The position numbers and the translations under genes were made by a program. From assembly GCA_027353465.1 (NCBI GenBank), contig DAIEHR010000346.1, positions 1 to 37,685 of the forward strand: a stretch of 37,685 nt of DNA, written 5' to 3'. Shown one piece after another: positions 24,983 through 32,989 of the stretch. Within the stretch, counting starts at the first letter, position 1. Each line of letters begins with the position of its first letter. The notes beneath the pieces are model-generated. The model saw only the letters and a program-made list of their open reading frames with translations, searched no databases and was not told the origin of the DNA. The stretch comes from Acetobacteraceae bacterium. Lineage in GTDB: Bacteria; Pseudomonadota; Alphaproteobacteria; Acetobacterales; Acetobacteraceae.

Positions 24983-25392
24983 TTCAGAAGATCGATGGTT
25001 TTATTGAGCATGCCACGCGTCGCCTGCATAACCGAAAGATTGGCACTATACGAACGCTCGGCTTCTCGCATGTCCATGATTTCCACGAACGTGTTGACGT
25101 TCGGAAGCTTCACGTAACCCTTTGAATCGGCTGCGGGATTCGATGGATCGTAGCGTAACGGCAGATCGCTGTCATCGACACCGATATTCTTCACTTGAAC
25201 GCTGTCCAGGCCGGCCGCACGATCGACCGCACTTTCGAACGTAATTGTCTTACGGCGGTATGGCTCGCCGCCCGGGGAAGAACCGGTCGTGTCCTGGTTC
25301 GCGATATTTTCCGCGATAACCCGAAGGCGCTTGGTTTGGGCATCCATACCGGTCGCGGAAACATCGAGCGCCTGATTAAGATCGTTCGCCAT
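24979..25392 (-). CDS. flgC: Flagellar proximal rod protein FlgC
   Basis: 137 aa. ATG 25392 gives MANDLNQALDVSATGMDAQT, followed by RVIAENIANQDTTG, the conserved rod N-terminus with its A-N-x-x-T motif; an upstream start at 25443 would lie inside flgB. The C-terminal segment (MDMREAERSYSANLSVMQAT, then LNKTIDLLK) is the matching FlgC coiled-coil end. Two nt separate it from flgB and it overlaps fliE by 4 nt, so the genes are coupled. Confidence 0.96.
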   Translation of the reverse strand: MANDLNQALDVSATGMDAQTKRLRVIAENIANQDTTGSSPGGEPYRRKTITFESAVDRAAGLDSVQVKNIGVDDSDLPLRYDPSNPAADSKGYVKLPNVNTFVEIMDMREAERSYSANLSVMQATRGMLNKTIDLLK

Positions 25393-25394
25393 CA

Positions 25395-25784
25395 CTAGCC
25401 CTTGCCCAGGGCGATATTGAACAACAGCGTGTATTTTTTCCACACCGTGGTTACCAACGACTGCGTCGTCTCGGTATCGGCGACCTTGGTCAGTTGCTCA
25501 TCCAGCGCAACTGAATTTCCATCCAGGGCACGCGCGGTCGGAGGATCGCGGGTAAGCGGCGCCGAACCGGCCGGCAGAGTGCCCGCCATGTGCCCCGCCT
25601 GGGTCATGACCGGCTGAACGGGGCTATAGCCGGACAAAACCTTGGCGAACGGGGCAATATCCTGCGTCTGAAATCCGGGGGTGTTTGCGTTGGCGATATT
25701 CGCCGCCAGAACGCCTTGGCGCTGGGCTGCCCAGGCGAGACGCTTTTCCGCCAGGTTAAATAAGCCAATGTCGGTCGGGTCCAT
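25395..25784 (-). CDS. flgB: Flagellar proximal rod protein FlgB
   Basis: 129 aa. ATG 25784 gives MDPTDIGLFNLAEKRLAWAA, and then VLAANIANANTPGFQTQDIA, the conserved rod-protein N-terminal motif; extension to 25856 adds 24 residues through the intergenic region and is rejected. The C-terminal helix (ETTQSLVTTVWKKYTLLFNI) fits FlgB. First gene of the minus-strand flagellar operon. Transcription probably starts in the 132-nt divergent region holding a TTAA-N7-TTAA site. Confidence 0.95.
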   Translation of the reverse strand: MDPTDIGLFNLAEKRLAWAAQRQGVLAANIANANTPGFQTQDIAPFAKVLSGYSPVQPVMTQAGHMAGTLPAGSAPLTRDPPTARALDGNSVALDEQLTKVADTETTQSLVTTVWKKYTLLFNIALGKG

Positions 25785-25807
25785 GCCGATAATCTGACAT
25801 GGACTTC

Positions 25808-25822
25808 TTAACTGAAGGTTAA
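25808..25822. promoter_or_regulatory. Candidate CtrA-binding site in the flgB/fliO divergent region
   Basis: TTAACTGAAGGTTAA fits the CtrA consensus TTAA-N7-TTAA exactly. It lies 24 nt upstream of flgB and 95 nt upstream of the fliO-like start. A separate perfect palindrome, CCGATTAATCGG (25828-25839), is 5 nt away. CtrA controls early flagellar genes in many alphaproteobacteria. Confidence 0.6.
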
Positions 25823-25916
25823 CGGCTCCGATTAATCGGTTGTTCACTTTGTTCAAGAATAAAGGGCGTCATTCCGATCGGTGGTGCCCTATGCAAACCA
25901 ATTCCAATCCGCGCTG

Positions 25917-26171
25917 ATGCCCACCGCTTCCATTCTTTCCGCGCTAGGAATTCTCGCCGGCATTGTCGGGCTGGTTCTGCTCGCCGGTCGGGTTGCTTCC
26001 AGGCTTCACTTGACGGCGAAGGTTGGCGTTGGACGAACTCTAGTGCTGCGCGAGTCCATCGCACTCGACCCGCGGCGGCGCGTTCACCTGTTGCAGTGTG
26101 GCCAACGCCAAGTCGTTCTGCTGACGGGGGGCTCGCAGGACATCGTCATCGGATGGATGAACGAGACATGA
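25917..26171 (+). CDS. fliO: FliO-like flagellar biosynthesis protein
   Basis: 84 aa from ATG 25917; GTG 25881 or 25884 would add about 12 residues. One transmembrane segment (ILSALGILAGIVGLVLLAGR, about residues 5-25) is followed by a cytoplasmic tail with VGRTLVLRESIALDPRRRVH and a final QRQVVLLTGGSQDIVIGW, the FliO pattern ('l...e...ldprrrl.lv..g.r..lll.g...d.vl'). FliO helps assemble the FliP ring. It overlaps fliP by 3-4 nt (ATGA), supporting the assignment. FliO is poorly conserved, so this rests on topology plus context. Confidence 0.82.
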   Translation: MPTASILSALGILAGIVGLVLLAGRVASRLHLTAKVGVGRTLVLRESIALDPRRRVHLLQCGQRQVVLLTGGSQDIVIGWMNET

Positions 26172-26911
26172 GGCGCCTCGGTTGGGCCGTGCTGGCGCTG
26201 TCGATTACGATACCGTCGCTGGTTCACGCACAATCGGTCAATATCGACTTGGGGGCAGCCGGGGAAGCAGGTGCGACTGCCAGGATCGTGCAACTAACCG
26301 CGATGGTCACAGTATTGTCGCTGGCACCCAGTATCCTGGTGATGACAACGGCTTTCACCCGCATCGTCATCGTCCTTTCATTGCTCCGCAATGCGCTCAG
26401 CACGCAGGGAACGCCACCTAACATAGTCGTCGTCGGGCTTGCCCTGTTTCTGTCATTTTTTGTCATGGAACCAGCGATGAACCAAGCCTGGATGCAAGGC
26501 ATTCAACCGATGACAGACGGCCGCATTTCAGAAACCGAAGGATTGCGGCTGGCCGTGGCGCCGTTTCACGCCTTCATGGCCGACACAGCGCGGGAGTCGG
26601 ATGTGCGGTTCTTTATCGGGCTGGGCCACCTCGATACCTCCGACACCGCCGATCCAGCACCGTGGCGGGCACTTGTGCCAGCCTTCATCGTCGGAGAGTT
26701 GCGCCGATCGTTTGAAATGGGATTTCTGATCTTCCTGCCATTCCTCGTCATCGACATTGTCGTCGCGAGCGTACTGATGAGCCTGGGGATGATGATGCTG
26801 CCGCCAAGCGCGGTGTCGCTTCCATTCAAGCTGATTTTCTTTGTCATGATCGATGGATGGCGACTAATCGCCGGCAGCCTTATCCAAAGCTTCATAACGG
26901 GTGGGCCCTGA
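26168..26911 (+). CDS. fliP: Flagellar export gate protein FliP
   Basis: 247 aa. ATG 26168 overlaps the fliO stop. A cleavable signal peptide is present (RRLGWAVLALSITIPSLVHA, cleavage after A-Q or H-A), typical for FliP. The family signatures AFTRIVIVLSLLRNALSTQG followed by TPPNIVVVGLALFLSFFVM and GELRRSFEMGFLIFLPFLVI followed by DIVVASVLMSLGMMMLPP are clear. FliP forms the pentameric core of the export gate. The open frame extends upstream to 26096 but that start lies inside fliO. Confidence 0.97.
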   Translation: MRRLGWAVLALSITIPSLVHAQSVNIDLGAAGEAGATARIVQLTAMVTVLSLAPSILVMTTAFTRIVIVLSLLRNALSTQGTPPNIVVVGLALFLSFFVMEPAMNQAWMQGIQPMTDGRISETEGLRLAVAPFHAFMADTARESDVRFFIGLGHLDTSDTADPAPWRALVPAFIVGELRRSFEMGFLIFLPFLVIDIVVASVLMSLGMMMLPPSAVSLPFKLIFFVMIDGWRLIAGSLIQSFITGGP

Positions 26912-27031
26912 ATTGCACCCAGGGTCACCAACTCGGGAAGTCTCCAGATGGACCCGGGTGTCGCCAAACCCGTAAAGTTCAGTCAGAAAGATTTTGGCAA
27001 TTGTAAACATTTGTTATCGGAGGAATCAGCC

Positions 27032-27466
27032 GTGCTACAGCCCAAAGCGCCTTCCTGGATGTCCGAGTTCCGCAAGTTTATCATGCGGGGCAATGTCGTG
27101 GATCTGGCCGTTGGCATTATAATCGGCGCGGCCTTCACCGGCGTAGTCAGCAGCTTGGTCAAGGACGTGTTCAACCCCCTGCTGGGTCTAGCCACTGGCG
27201 GGGTCGATTTTTCCAATGTTTTTGTCTCGTTGAACGGCCAACACTATTCAAACCTCGCGGAAGCTCAGAAGGCCGGTGCGCCGACCCTGAACTTCGGGCT
27301 GTTCATTAACGCGATCGTCCAATTCCTGATCGTCAGCTTCGCTGTTTTTTGGATCGTCAAGGCGCTAACGAGGCTGAATGTTCGACACGACGAAGCCCCT
27401 CCCCCGCCGTCAAAGACCGAGGTACTACTCGGCGAGATCAGAGATGCCTTGAAGGCAAGGCCGTAA
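27032..27466 (+). CDS. mscL: Large-conductance mechanosensitive channel MscL
   Basis: 144 aa. GTG 27032 is supported by GGAGGAA at 27019-27025, six nt upstream; the longer frame to 26948 is rejected. The signature EFRKFIMRGNVVDLAVGIII followed by GAAFTGVVSSLVKDVFNPLL covers the N-terminal helix and first transmembrane helix; TM2 is NAIVQFLIVSFAVFWIVKAL. It opens under hypo-osmotic membrane tension to release solutes. The C-terminal helix (SKTEVLLGEIRDAL) is standard. Followed by a strong hairpin. Confidence 0.97.
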   Translation: MLQPKAPSWMSEFRKFIMRGNVVDLAVGIIIGAAFTGVVSSLVKDVFNPLLGLATGGVDFSNVFVSLNGQHYSNLAEAQKAGAPTLNFGLFINAIVQFLIVSFAVFWIVKALTRLNVRHDEAPPPPSKTEVLLGEIRDALKARP

Positions 27467-27473
27467 ACGACGG

Positions 27474-27496
27474 TCGGGTGGCCCAGGGCCACCCGA
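27474..27496. terminator. Bidirectional terminator between mscL and the DUF1150 gene
   Basis: TCGGGTGGCC (27474-27483) and GGCCACCCGA (27487-27496) form a perfect 10-bp stem with a CAG loop, in the 42-nt gap between convergent genes. It lies eight nt after mscL and 13 nt after the DUF1150 stop. T-runs are weak, but position and stem support termination on both strands. Confidence 0.75.
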
Positions 27497-27508
27497 GCTT
27501 ACCCATAT

Positions 27509-27775
27509 TTAGTGGACAGAAACCGGCAGCATCTCGTGCTGGACGACCGCCGCAACCGCAACATCCCGATTTTCGGTAATCGCCATTGGGGTTCCGTCAG
27601 CTGCGTGGATAGCGAAGCCCTGGACCCCGTTGATCATCACGGGCTTGACGTAAGCGATATGCGATACTCCAAGCGCAGCCAATTGCTGCTCTGACAGATG
27701 CCGCACGTCGAAGACCACAGCTTCTGGCGGCGTAGCGGAACCGAGGTCGGACGGGTTGCTTGAATCGATATTCAT
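27509..27775 (-). CDS. DUF1150 family protein
   Basis: 88 aa from ATG 27775 (MNIDSSNPSDLGS), with GAGGGA about ten nt upstream; an upstream frame to 27883 overlaps hsp20 and is rejected. The sequence VVFDVRHLSEQQLAALGVSH followed by IAYVKPVMINGVQGFAIHAA and a DGTPMAI...PVSVH ending matches the alphaproteobacterial DUF1150 family, of unknown function, commonly found beside Hsp20 genes. It is co-directional with hsp20, 85 nt downstream, with a hairpin in between. A role in stress response is inferred from association only. Confidence 0.85.
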   Translation of the reverse strand: MNIDSSNPSDLGSATPPEAVVFDVRHLSEQQLAALGVSHIAYVKPVMINGVQGFAIHAADGTPMAITENRDVAVAAVVQHEMLPVSVH

Positions 27776-27798
27776 TGGTTCTGTATCCCTCTTTCTGC

Positions 27799-27822
27799 GG
27801 CAACCTTTCGAAAAGCGTTGCC
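27799..27822 (-). other. Intercistronic hairpin between hsp20 and DUF1150
   Basis: GGCAAC+CTTT (27799-27808) pairs with AAAG and GTTGCC (27812-27822), ten pairs with one bulged C and a CGA loop. It lies just upstream of the DUF1150 ribosome-binding site but does not cover it, and no T-run follows on the minus strand. It may be a processing or stability element. Confidence 0.5.
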
Positions 27823-27860
27823 TGGTTTTAAGGTGGGCCCCCAGAGGCACCCTCCCAATC

Positions 27861-28340
27861 CTATTTTCCCGACCTGCTCTCAACGACGGGAGTTAGGCTA
27901 GAGCCGTTAGGTCGGAGCGCTGGTCCCGACGCGTTTCGCGTAATCGGTATGGTCTTTACGCGGACCTCCGGCTGCGGCTTCGCCAAGTCGATGTGCAAGA
28001 GACCATTGTCTAACCACGCACCCTTCACCTCGATACCTTCGGCCAGAACGAACGACCGCTGGAACTGCCTGGCAGCGATGCCCCGATGAAGAAATATCCG
28101 GCCTTGGCTGTCGTCAGTCTGCCTCCCACGTATAACCAGTTGGTTATCTTCCTGGGTGATTTGCAGGTCATCCATTGTGAATCCCGCAACGGCAAGCGTT
28201 ATGCGCAACCCAGTCGGACTAATCTGCTCGATATTATAAGGCGGATAACCGTCAGATGACGTTTTTGCGGCACGTTCAAGCATCTGCTCGAGATGGTCGA
28301 AACCCAGAAACAACGGCGACGTAAACATTCGGGTGGACAA
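27861..28340 (-). CDS. Small heat shock protein, Hsp20 family
   Basis: 159 aa ATP-independent holdase. Start at TTG 28340, because AGGAGG at 28346-28351 is five nt upstream; the alternative ATG at 28328 is about 17 nt away. An alpha-crystallin domain spans about residues 35-130 (YPPYNIEQISPTGLRITLAV; LQITQEDNQLVIRGRQ; FLHRGIAARQFQRSFVLAEG; AWLDNGLLHIDLAKPQPEV). An I-P-I motif (VKTIPIT) serves as the C-terminal I-x-I used in oligomerisation. It protects unfolding proteins. Divergent from def with 130-170 nt between them. Confidence 0.93.
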   Translation of the reverse strand: MSTRMFTSPLFLGFDHLEQMLERAAKTSSDGYPPYNIEQISPTGLRITLAVAGFTMDDLQITQEDNQLVIRGRQTDDSQGRIFLHRGIAARQFQRSFVLAEGIEVKGAWLDNGLLHIDLAKPQPEVRVKTIPITRNASGPALRPNGSSLTPVVESRSGK

Positions 28341-28347
28341 AGCCCCC

Positions 28348-28364
28348 TCCTACGAGCGAAGCGA
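28348..28364 (-). promoter_or_regulatory. Possible ROSE-like element at the hsp20 ribosome-binding site (low confidence)
   Basis: Read on the minus strand, two tandem UCGCU copies (28360-28364 and 28355-28359) sit immediately 5' of the AGGA (28348-28351) of hsp20. UCGCU can pair with AGGA with a looped G, the pairing used in ROSE thermometers. The outer stem is weak, and no promoter spacing supports a long leader. Confidence 0.25.
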
Positions 28365-28510
28365 ATACCAAGACCCTTTCAAGGCACCTCGGACAAAGAA
28401 ACATCTTGGCACCCGAACTCGTACTTGCAAGAGGGATATGAACCCAACACTACCAAAGAGTTGATACGCCGTTGATTGGCAGCGACCAGAACGCTAGATG
28501 CAGCGTTATC

Positions 28511-29065
28511 ATGAGCATCGACACCACCACAGCGTCCACCGACACACTACCCATCCTGATTGCGCCGCATCAGATCCTGAAAACGCGCGCTCTTCCGGTC
28601 AAGTCCCCGGATACCGAGGTGGTGCGGGACCTGATCCCGCGCCTGTTCGCCACAATGTACAAGGCCCCGGGAATCGGTCTGGCCGCACCGCAAATCGGCC
28701 ACGGTCTCCGGCTCTTCGTCATCGATTTGATGCCGAACGACAAAAAGCAGCCGATATGTCTGATCAACCCGGAGATCGTCGCGGTCAGCGATGAGCTGGC
28801 CACCCGCGAGGAAGGCTGCCTTTCGCTCCCCAACCAATACGCTGACATTACCCGTCCTGCTCGGGTTAAAGTCCGCTACTTCGACGCGGCCGGAGCGAAG
28901 CGCGAGATCGAGGGCGACGGCCTTCTTTCCGCCTGCTTACAACACGAAATTGATCACCTCGACGGGGTTCTGTTCGTCGATCACCTGTCGGCGCTGAAGC
29001 GAAACATGATCATGCGCCGCCTAGGCAAGGAGCAGCGCCAGCTTCAAGATGAGCGAAAGCGATAG
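28511..29065 (+). CDS. def: Peptide deformylase
   Basis: 184 aa from ATG 28511; the frame extends to TTG 28472 without clear support. Motif 1 GIGLAAPQ (residues 54-61), motif 2 EGCLSLP with zinc-ligand Cys103, and motif 3 HEIDH (145-149, ligands His145 and His149, catalytic Glu146) are all intact. It removes the formyl group from nascent N-terminal methionine. The 3' end overlaps the fmt start, so deformylase and formyltransferase are co-expressed, as in most bacteria. Confidence 0.97.
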   Translation: MSIDTTTASTDTLPILIAPHQILKTRALPVKSPDTEVVRDLIPRLFATMYKAPGIGLAAPQIGHGLRLFVIDLMPNDKKQPICLINPEIVAVSDELATREEGCLSLPNQYADITRPARVKVRYFDAAGAKREIEGDGLLSACLQHEIDHLDGVLFVDHLSALKRNMIMRRLGKEQRQLQDERKR

Positions 29066-29978
29066 CGCCATGCGCCTCGCTTTTATGGGCAGCCCGGATT
29101 TCGCCGTTCCCGCGCTGAGGGCCTTGCACCAGGCCGGGCATACGATCGCCGCGGTTTATTGCCAGCCCGCGCGACCGGCGGGTCGCGGCCAGGCATTGCG
29201 CAGGTCACCGGTGCATGTCGCGGCCGACGCCTTGGGCCTTACAGTTCGCACCCCCGCCCGCGTACGAACCGACCCTGATGCACAAGCCGCCTTCAAAGCG
29301 CTCGATCTCGACGCCGCCGTAGTGGCCGCCTACGGCCTGATCCTACCGCAAGCCATGCTGGATGCCCCCAAGCACGGCTGCCTCAATATCCACGCCAGCC
29401 TGTTGCCGCGCTGGCGGGGCGCCGGGCCAATTCAGGCCGCCATCCTTGCTGGAGACACCGAAACCGGCATCACCATCATGCAGATGGAAGCTGGCCTGGA
29501 CACTGGGCCGATGCTGCTGCGCCGAAGCGTCCCAATCACACCGGTCGCCACCACCGCCCTCCTTCACGATACGCTGGCGGACCTGGGGGCCAACTTGATC
29601 CTGGAGGCGCTCTCGTCCTGGCCAACCCCGGTTGCCCAGGCGGATGCCGAGGCAACTTACGCTCCGAAGCTCAGCCGAGAGGATGGACGCATCGATTGGA
29701 CACGCCCAGCCGCGGCGATTGACCGCCAGATCAGGGCGTTCGATCCCTGGCCAGGCACCTTCACGATGCTCGAAGGGCAGCCCTTCAAGGTCATCGCCGC
29801 AACGCCAATCCAAGCCACCGGCATTCCCGGCACCGCACTCGACTCCGCTCTGATGATCGCCTGTGGCGATCAGGCCCTGCGCTTAACCAAAGTCCAGTTA
29901 CCCGGCCGGGGCGTCCTTGAAGCGGGGGCCTTTCTGCGCGGCCACCCGATCCCCCCCGGCACATTGTTTGGATCATGA
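29049..29978 (+). CDS. fmt: Methionyl-tRNA formyltransferase
   Basis: 309 aa, usual length. It transfers a formyl group from 10-formyl-THF to initiator Met-tRNA. The N-terminal Rossmann domain begins RLAFMGSPDFAVPALRALHQ and carries NIHASLLPRWRGAGPIQAAI (catalytic N-x-H-x-S-L-L-P-x-W/R-R-G). LDTGPML holds the conserved Asp. A C-terminal OB-like domain follows. ATG 29049 overlaps def by 17 nt; ATG 29070 is a credible alternative that starts directly at the domain. ATGA couples it to truA. Confidence 0.97.
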   Translation: MSESDSAMRLAFMGSPDFAVPALRALHQAGHTIAAVYCQPARPAGRGQALRRSPVHVAADALGLTVRTPARVRTDPDAQAAFKALDLDAAVVAAYGLILPQAMLDAPKHGCLNIHASLLPRWRGAGPIQAAILAGDTETGITIMQMEAGLDTGPMLLRRSVPITPVATTALLHDTLADLGANLILEALSSWPTPVAQADAEATYAPKLSREDGRIDWTRPAAAIDRQIRAFDPWPGTFTMLEGQPFKVIAATPIQATGIPGTALDSALMIACGDQALRLTKVQLPGRGVLEAGAFLRGHPIPPGTLFGS

Positions 29979-30784
29979 CGCGCTGGGCCCTGTTGCTTGA
30001 ATACGACGGCACCCCGTTCGTCGGCTGGCAGCGGCAGATCAACGGTTTCTCGGTGCAACAGGTGCTGGAACAGGCGGCCGCCAATCTGAACGGCGCCCAG
30101 CCCGTCGCCAGCATCGTGGCCGGGCGAACCGACGCTGGCGTCCATGCGGAAGGTCAGGTCGCGCATATCGACTTGCCCGACGGCCATCGCGCCAAGACCG
30201 TGCGAGATGCCTTGAATTACCATATGAAGCCATACCCAGTCGTAGTGCTGCGGGCCTGCCCCGTCCCCGACGACTGGAACGCGCGCTTCTCGGCCAATCA
30301 TCGGGCTTACCGGTTCCGCATCCTCAACCGGCGCAGCAGACCCGCTTTGATGGCACACCGCGTATGGCACGTCCCGCACCCGCTCGACGCGGCCGCCATG
30401 CATGAAGCAGCCCGTCCGCTGCTCGGACGGCACGATTTCACCTCGTTCCGCGCCGTATCCTGCCAGGCTAAATCCCCAATCCGCACGCTGGACCGGCTGG
30501 ATGTCGTCCGACACGACGATATCGTCGAAATCGTGACCGAGGCCCGCAGCTTCCTTCATCATCAAGTGCGCAATTTCGTCGGCACGCTGAAGCTGGTAGG
30601 TGAAGGCCGCTGGCCCTCGGATCGCGTCCAATCCGCGCTAGAGGCCCGCGATCGCGCCGCCGCGGGTCCAACCGCGCCGCCGGACGGCTTGACGCTAATC
30701 CGCGTCGGCTATCCCGACAATCCGTTCGTGGGTCAAGGTGCCAGCGCGATCGCCAGCGAGGCCAGGAAGATCCCGATCGACTGA
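29975..30784 (+). CDS. truA: tRNA pseudouridine synthase A
   Basis: 269 aa. It isomerises uridines 38-40 in the tRNA anticodon stem. The catalytic Asp53 sits in AGRTDAGVHAEGQVAHID, and the N-terminal RWALLLEYDGTPFVGWQRQ and C-terminal RSFLHHQVRNFVGTLKLVGE segments are conserved. ATG 29975 overlaps the fmt stop by 4 nt. The last 52 nt overlap, tail to tail, the end of a membrane-protein gene on the minus strand. Confidence 0.97.
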   Translation: MTRWALLLEYDGTPFVGWQRQINGFSVQQVLEQAAANLNGAQPVASIVAGRTDAGVHAEGQVAHIDLPDGHRAKTVRDALNYHMKPYPVVVLRACPVPDDWNARFSANHRAYRFRILNRRSRPALMAHRVWHVPHPLDAAAMHEAARPLLGRHDFTSFRAVSCQAKSPIRTLDRLDVVRHDDIVEIVTEARSFLHHQVRNFVGTLKLVGEGRWPSDRVQSALEARDRAAAGPTAPPDGLTLIRVGYPDNPFVGQGASAIASEARKIPID

Positions 30785-31299
30785 TCGAGTACCACCAGCC
30801 AGACAGCGGTCATGACCCCAACGCCCAGGGCCAGCCGGGTAGCATACCATTCCAGCCAAAGCGCCCAGCCAATCATGATCAGGTCGCACGCCTGATCGAC
30901 AACGGCGGGCGCCCCAAGCGTCCCAGGAATGCCGCCAACGATGACCAGCACGCCTTCCACCACATTGCACCAGTTCCACAGCACGATGTAGCGGCCCCAT
31001 CGATCCGCCTTGCCGAGCATCGGCGCCAGTCGGTGTGTCAATTCGACAAACACCAGCCATCCCAGCACGAACACGATCGCCTCGCGCCCAGCCGCATGCA
31101 CCGGGTCCCCTGGCACACCGTCCACCGCCCAGGACATCAGCATCCGAACGATCACCGTCGGCAGCGACAGCGCAATTGCCCAGAAGCTGCGAACTACTGT
31201 TCGATGATCGCCCGACACCAGCGCGACACCGTCAGGACGTCCGCGCGCCAGACGCAATGCCGCGAACAGGCCCGCGGCCACGCTGGGAACCGCGCTCAT
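30733..31299 (-). CDS. Integral membrane protein, paralogue of the upstream neighbour
   Basis: 188 aa from ATG 31299, which overlaps the neighbouring stop by 4 nt (ATGA); a longer frame to 31443 would overlie the neighbour. I recognise no family. About four hydrophobic helices: SFWAIALSLPTVIVRMLMSW, EAIVFVLGWLVFVELTHRLA, NWCNVVEGVLVIVGGIPGTL, and a C-terminal pair (LALGVGVMTAVWLVVLDQSI onward). The N-W-C-x-x-x-E/x motif near residue 105 also occurs in the neighbour. Last gene of the dap operon. Its 3' end overlaps truA by 52 nt on the opposite strand. Confidence 0.75.
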   Translation of the reverse strand: MSAVPSVAAGLFAALRLARGRPDGVALVSGDHRTVVRSFWAIALSLPTVIVRMLMSWAVDGVPGDPVHAAGREAIVFVLGWLVFVELTHRLAPMLGKADRWGRYIVLWNWCNVVEGVLVIVGGIPGTLGAPAVVDQACDLIMIGWALWLEWYATRLALGVGVMTAVWLVVLDQSIGIFLASLAIALAP

Positions 31300-31865
31300 G
31301 CCAGTCCGTGAACCAGTAGACGCGGCCCTACCACCACCGCAACCGTTGCCAGATTCACCAGGAATACCAATGTCGCCGCTTGGATTCGCGACAGCGAAAG
31401 CGCGTTTCGTGCCAGAAACCAATGCAGCCACAAGCCGTAGCATCCCAGACTACCAAGCAGAATCAAGCTTGCCGCGTCCTCTGTCATCCCGAGGGTGATC
31501 GCCACGCTGAGCGGGACCAGGATCAGGCAGGCCAGGATCGGCAGGATCCATTCGCACCAGTTGAATGCGGTAGCAAACCGAAGCCAGGCATCCGTCCGTT
31601 TCCAAACCCTGGCCAACTCGTAAGAGACGACGGCCGGAGTCAGCAGCGCACAGATCGTCATCGCCAAATCCGTCAGCGCCCGCCCTGGGCCCTCGGTGAA
31701 CAGCCCTGCCGCGGCGCCAACCAAGGGGAATGCCACCAAGGGCGCCAAACTGGACAGGAAAGACTGCGCATCGCCGCCAAAGCAAGCGATGCCCGCGGCC
31801 TTCCCGCGGGCGACCAGCCACAACCCAACGAGGACACTTCTCCGAGGCACCGGCCCGCGCCTCAT
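31296..31865 (-). CDS. Integral membrane protein, paralogue of the downstream neighbour
   Basis: 189 aa from ATG 31865, overlapping dapE by 4 nt. Unnamed family. Hydrophobic segments include FLSSLAPLVAFPLVGAAAGL, LAMTICALLTPAVVSYELAR, EWILPILACLILVPLSVAIT, SLILLGSLGCYGLWLHWFLA and ATLVFLVNLATVAVVVGPRL. The RFATAFNWCEWIL stretch aligns with RYIVLWNWCNVVE of the neighbour, and both end with a matching L-x-W-x-x-x-R/A-x-A-L segment, so the two are a tandem duplicate. Their co-translation with dapE suggests a link to cell-envelope or lysine/peptidoglycan precursor metabolism, by inference only. Confidence 0.75.
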   Translation of the reverse strand: MRRGPVPRRSVLVGLWLVARGKAAGIACFGGDAQSFLSSLAPLVAFPLVGAAAGLFTEGPGRALTDLAMTICALLTPAVVSYELARVWKRTDAWLRFATAFNWCEWILPILACLILVPLSVAITLGMTEDAASLILLGSLGCYGLWLHWFLARNALSLSRIQAATLVFLVNLATVAVVVGPRLLVHGLA

Positions 31866-32989
31866 GCCAAGAAGGCCGCGACGATATCCCGGTAGATTTT
31901 CGCCAAATCGCGCAGTTCCGCCACCGGTACACATTCATCGACCTGGTGCATCGTCGTACCGACCAGGCCGAATTCCGCAACCGGGCAATAATTCGCGATA
32001 AACCGGGCATCGGATGTACCGCCGCCGGTGTCCAGCTTAGGATTGATCCCGGTCGCACCCGCGATGGCATCCCGCAGGATATCCACCACAGGCCCCGGCT
32101 TCGTAATGAACGATTCGCCGCTGACTGACGACTCCAGATCGAACCGATCGGCATATCGCGCCACCGTCGCACGCACCCAAGCAGTCAACGAGGCACCCGA
32201 ATGTGCATCGTTGAACCGGATGTTCAATGCGGCACGTGCAGACGACGGTATGATATTCGTCGCGCTATTGCCCACGTCAACGCTAACCACTTGCAGCGAC
32301 GATGGCTCAAACCAGTCTGTCCCCGCATCTATCGGCGCCGACGTCAGTGCGTCCAGTACTCGGATCAGCCGGTGGACCGGATTATCCGCCCGATGCGGAT
32401 AGGCGACATGCCCCTGGGTGCCATGCACCTCGATCGTCATGTTCACGCTGCCGCGCCGGCCGATCTTGACCATGTCACCCAGCTTCACCGGACAAGTGGG
32501 TTCGCCGACCAGGCAAAAATCCGGAATTTGACCGTTGGCCCGCATCCACTCCAGCACTTTAACGGTGCCATCGGTGGCCGGCCCTTCCTCGTCACCGGTG
32601 ATCAGGAAACTAATCGAGCCCTTCGGCGCCCCCTTTTCCAGATGCTGGGCAACGCCCGACACAAAAGCCGCGATCGCGCCCTTCATATCGCAGGCGCCAC
32701 GCCCATACAGGACGCCGTTTCGCACATCGCCGCCAAACGGATCGCTGCGCCAGTTCGCCGCGCCGACCGGCACCACGTCGGTATGGCCCGCGAAGCAGAT
32801 ATGCGGCCCGCCGGTTCCCAACCGGGCGAAGACATTCTCTATGTCGCCAAAGCGCAGCCGGTGGATGGTAAACCCCAGCCGGCCCAGCATATCGGATAGA
32901 GCGTCCTGCGCGCCGCCGTCGGCGGGTGTCACCGAGGCGCAGCGGATCAGCGACTGCGCCAGCGGCAAGGGATCGGTTAAGTCGATCAA
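31862..32989 (-). CDS. dapE: Succinyl-diaminopimelate desuccinylase
   Basis: 375 aa M20-family dinuclear zinc hydrolase. Lysine/meso-DAP pathway, supplying peptidoglycan cross-linking residues. Signatures: [20 protein letters not shown] (zinc His and Asp), [14 protein letters not shown], and [16 protein letters not shown] with the E-E pair; [15 protein letters not shown] near the C-terminus. ATG 32989 overlaps the dapD stop by 4 nt, and its own stop overlaps the next gene. Length normal. Confidence 0.97.
   Translation of the reverse strand: MIDLTDPLPLAQSLIRCASVTPADGGAQDALSDMLGRLGFTIHRLRFGDIENVFARLGTGGPHICFAGHTDVVPVGAANWRSDPFGGDVRNGVLYGRGACDMKGAIAAFVSGVAQHLEKGAPKGSISFLITGDEEGPATDGTVKVLEWMRANGQIPDFCLVGEPTCPVKLGDMVKIGRRGSVNMTIEVHGTQGHVAYPHRADNPVHRLIRVLDALTSAPIDAGTDWFEPSSLQVVSVDVGNSATNIIPSSARAALNIRFNDAHSGASLTAWVRATVARYADRFDLESSVSGESFITKPGPVVDILRDAIAGATGINPKLDTGGGTSDARFIANYCPVAEFGLVGTTMHQVDECVPVAELRDLAKIYRDIVAAFLA

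Noticed and set aside
28355-28383. CTTGAAA on the minus strand (28377-28383) as a sigma-32 -35 element for hsp20
   Set aside because: No acceptable -10 sequence at the right spacing, and a start there would leave almost no leader before the ribosome-binding site.
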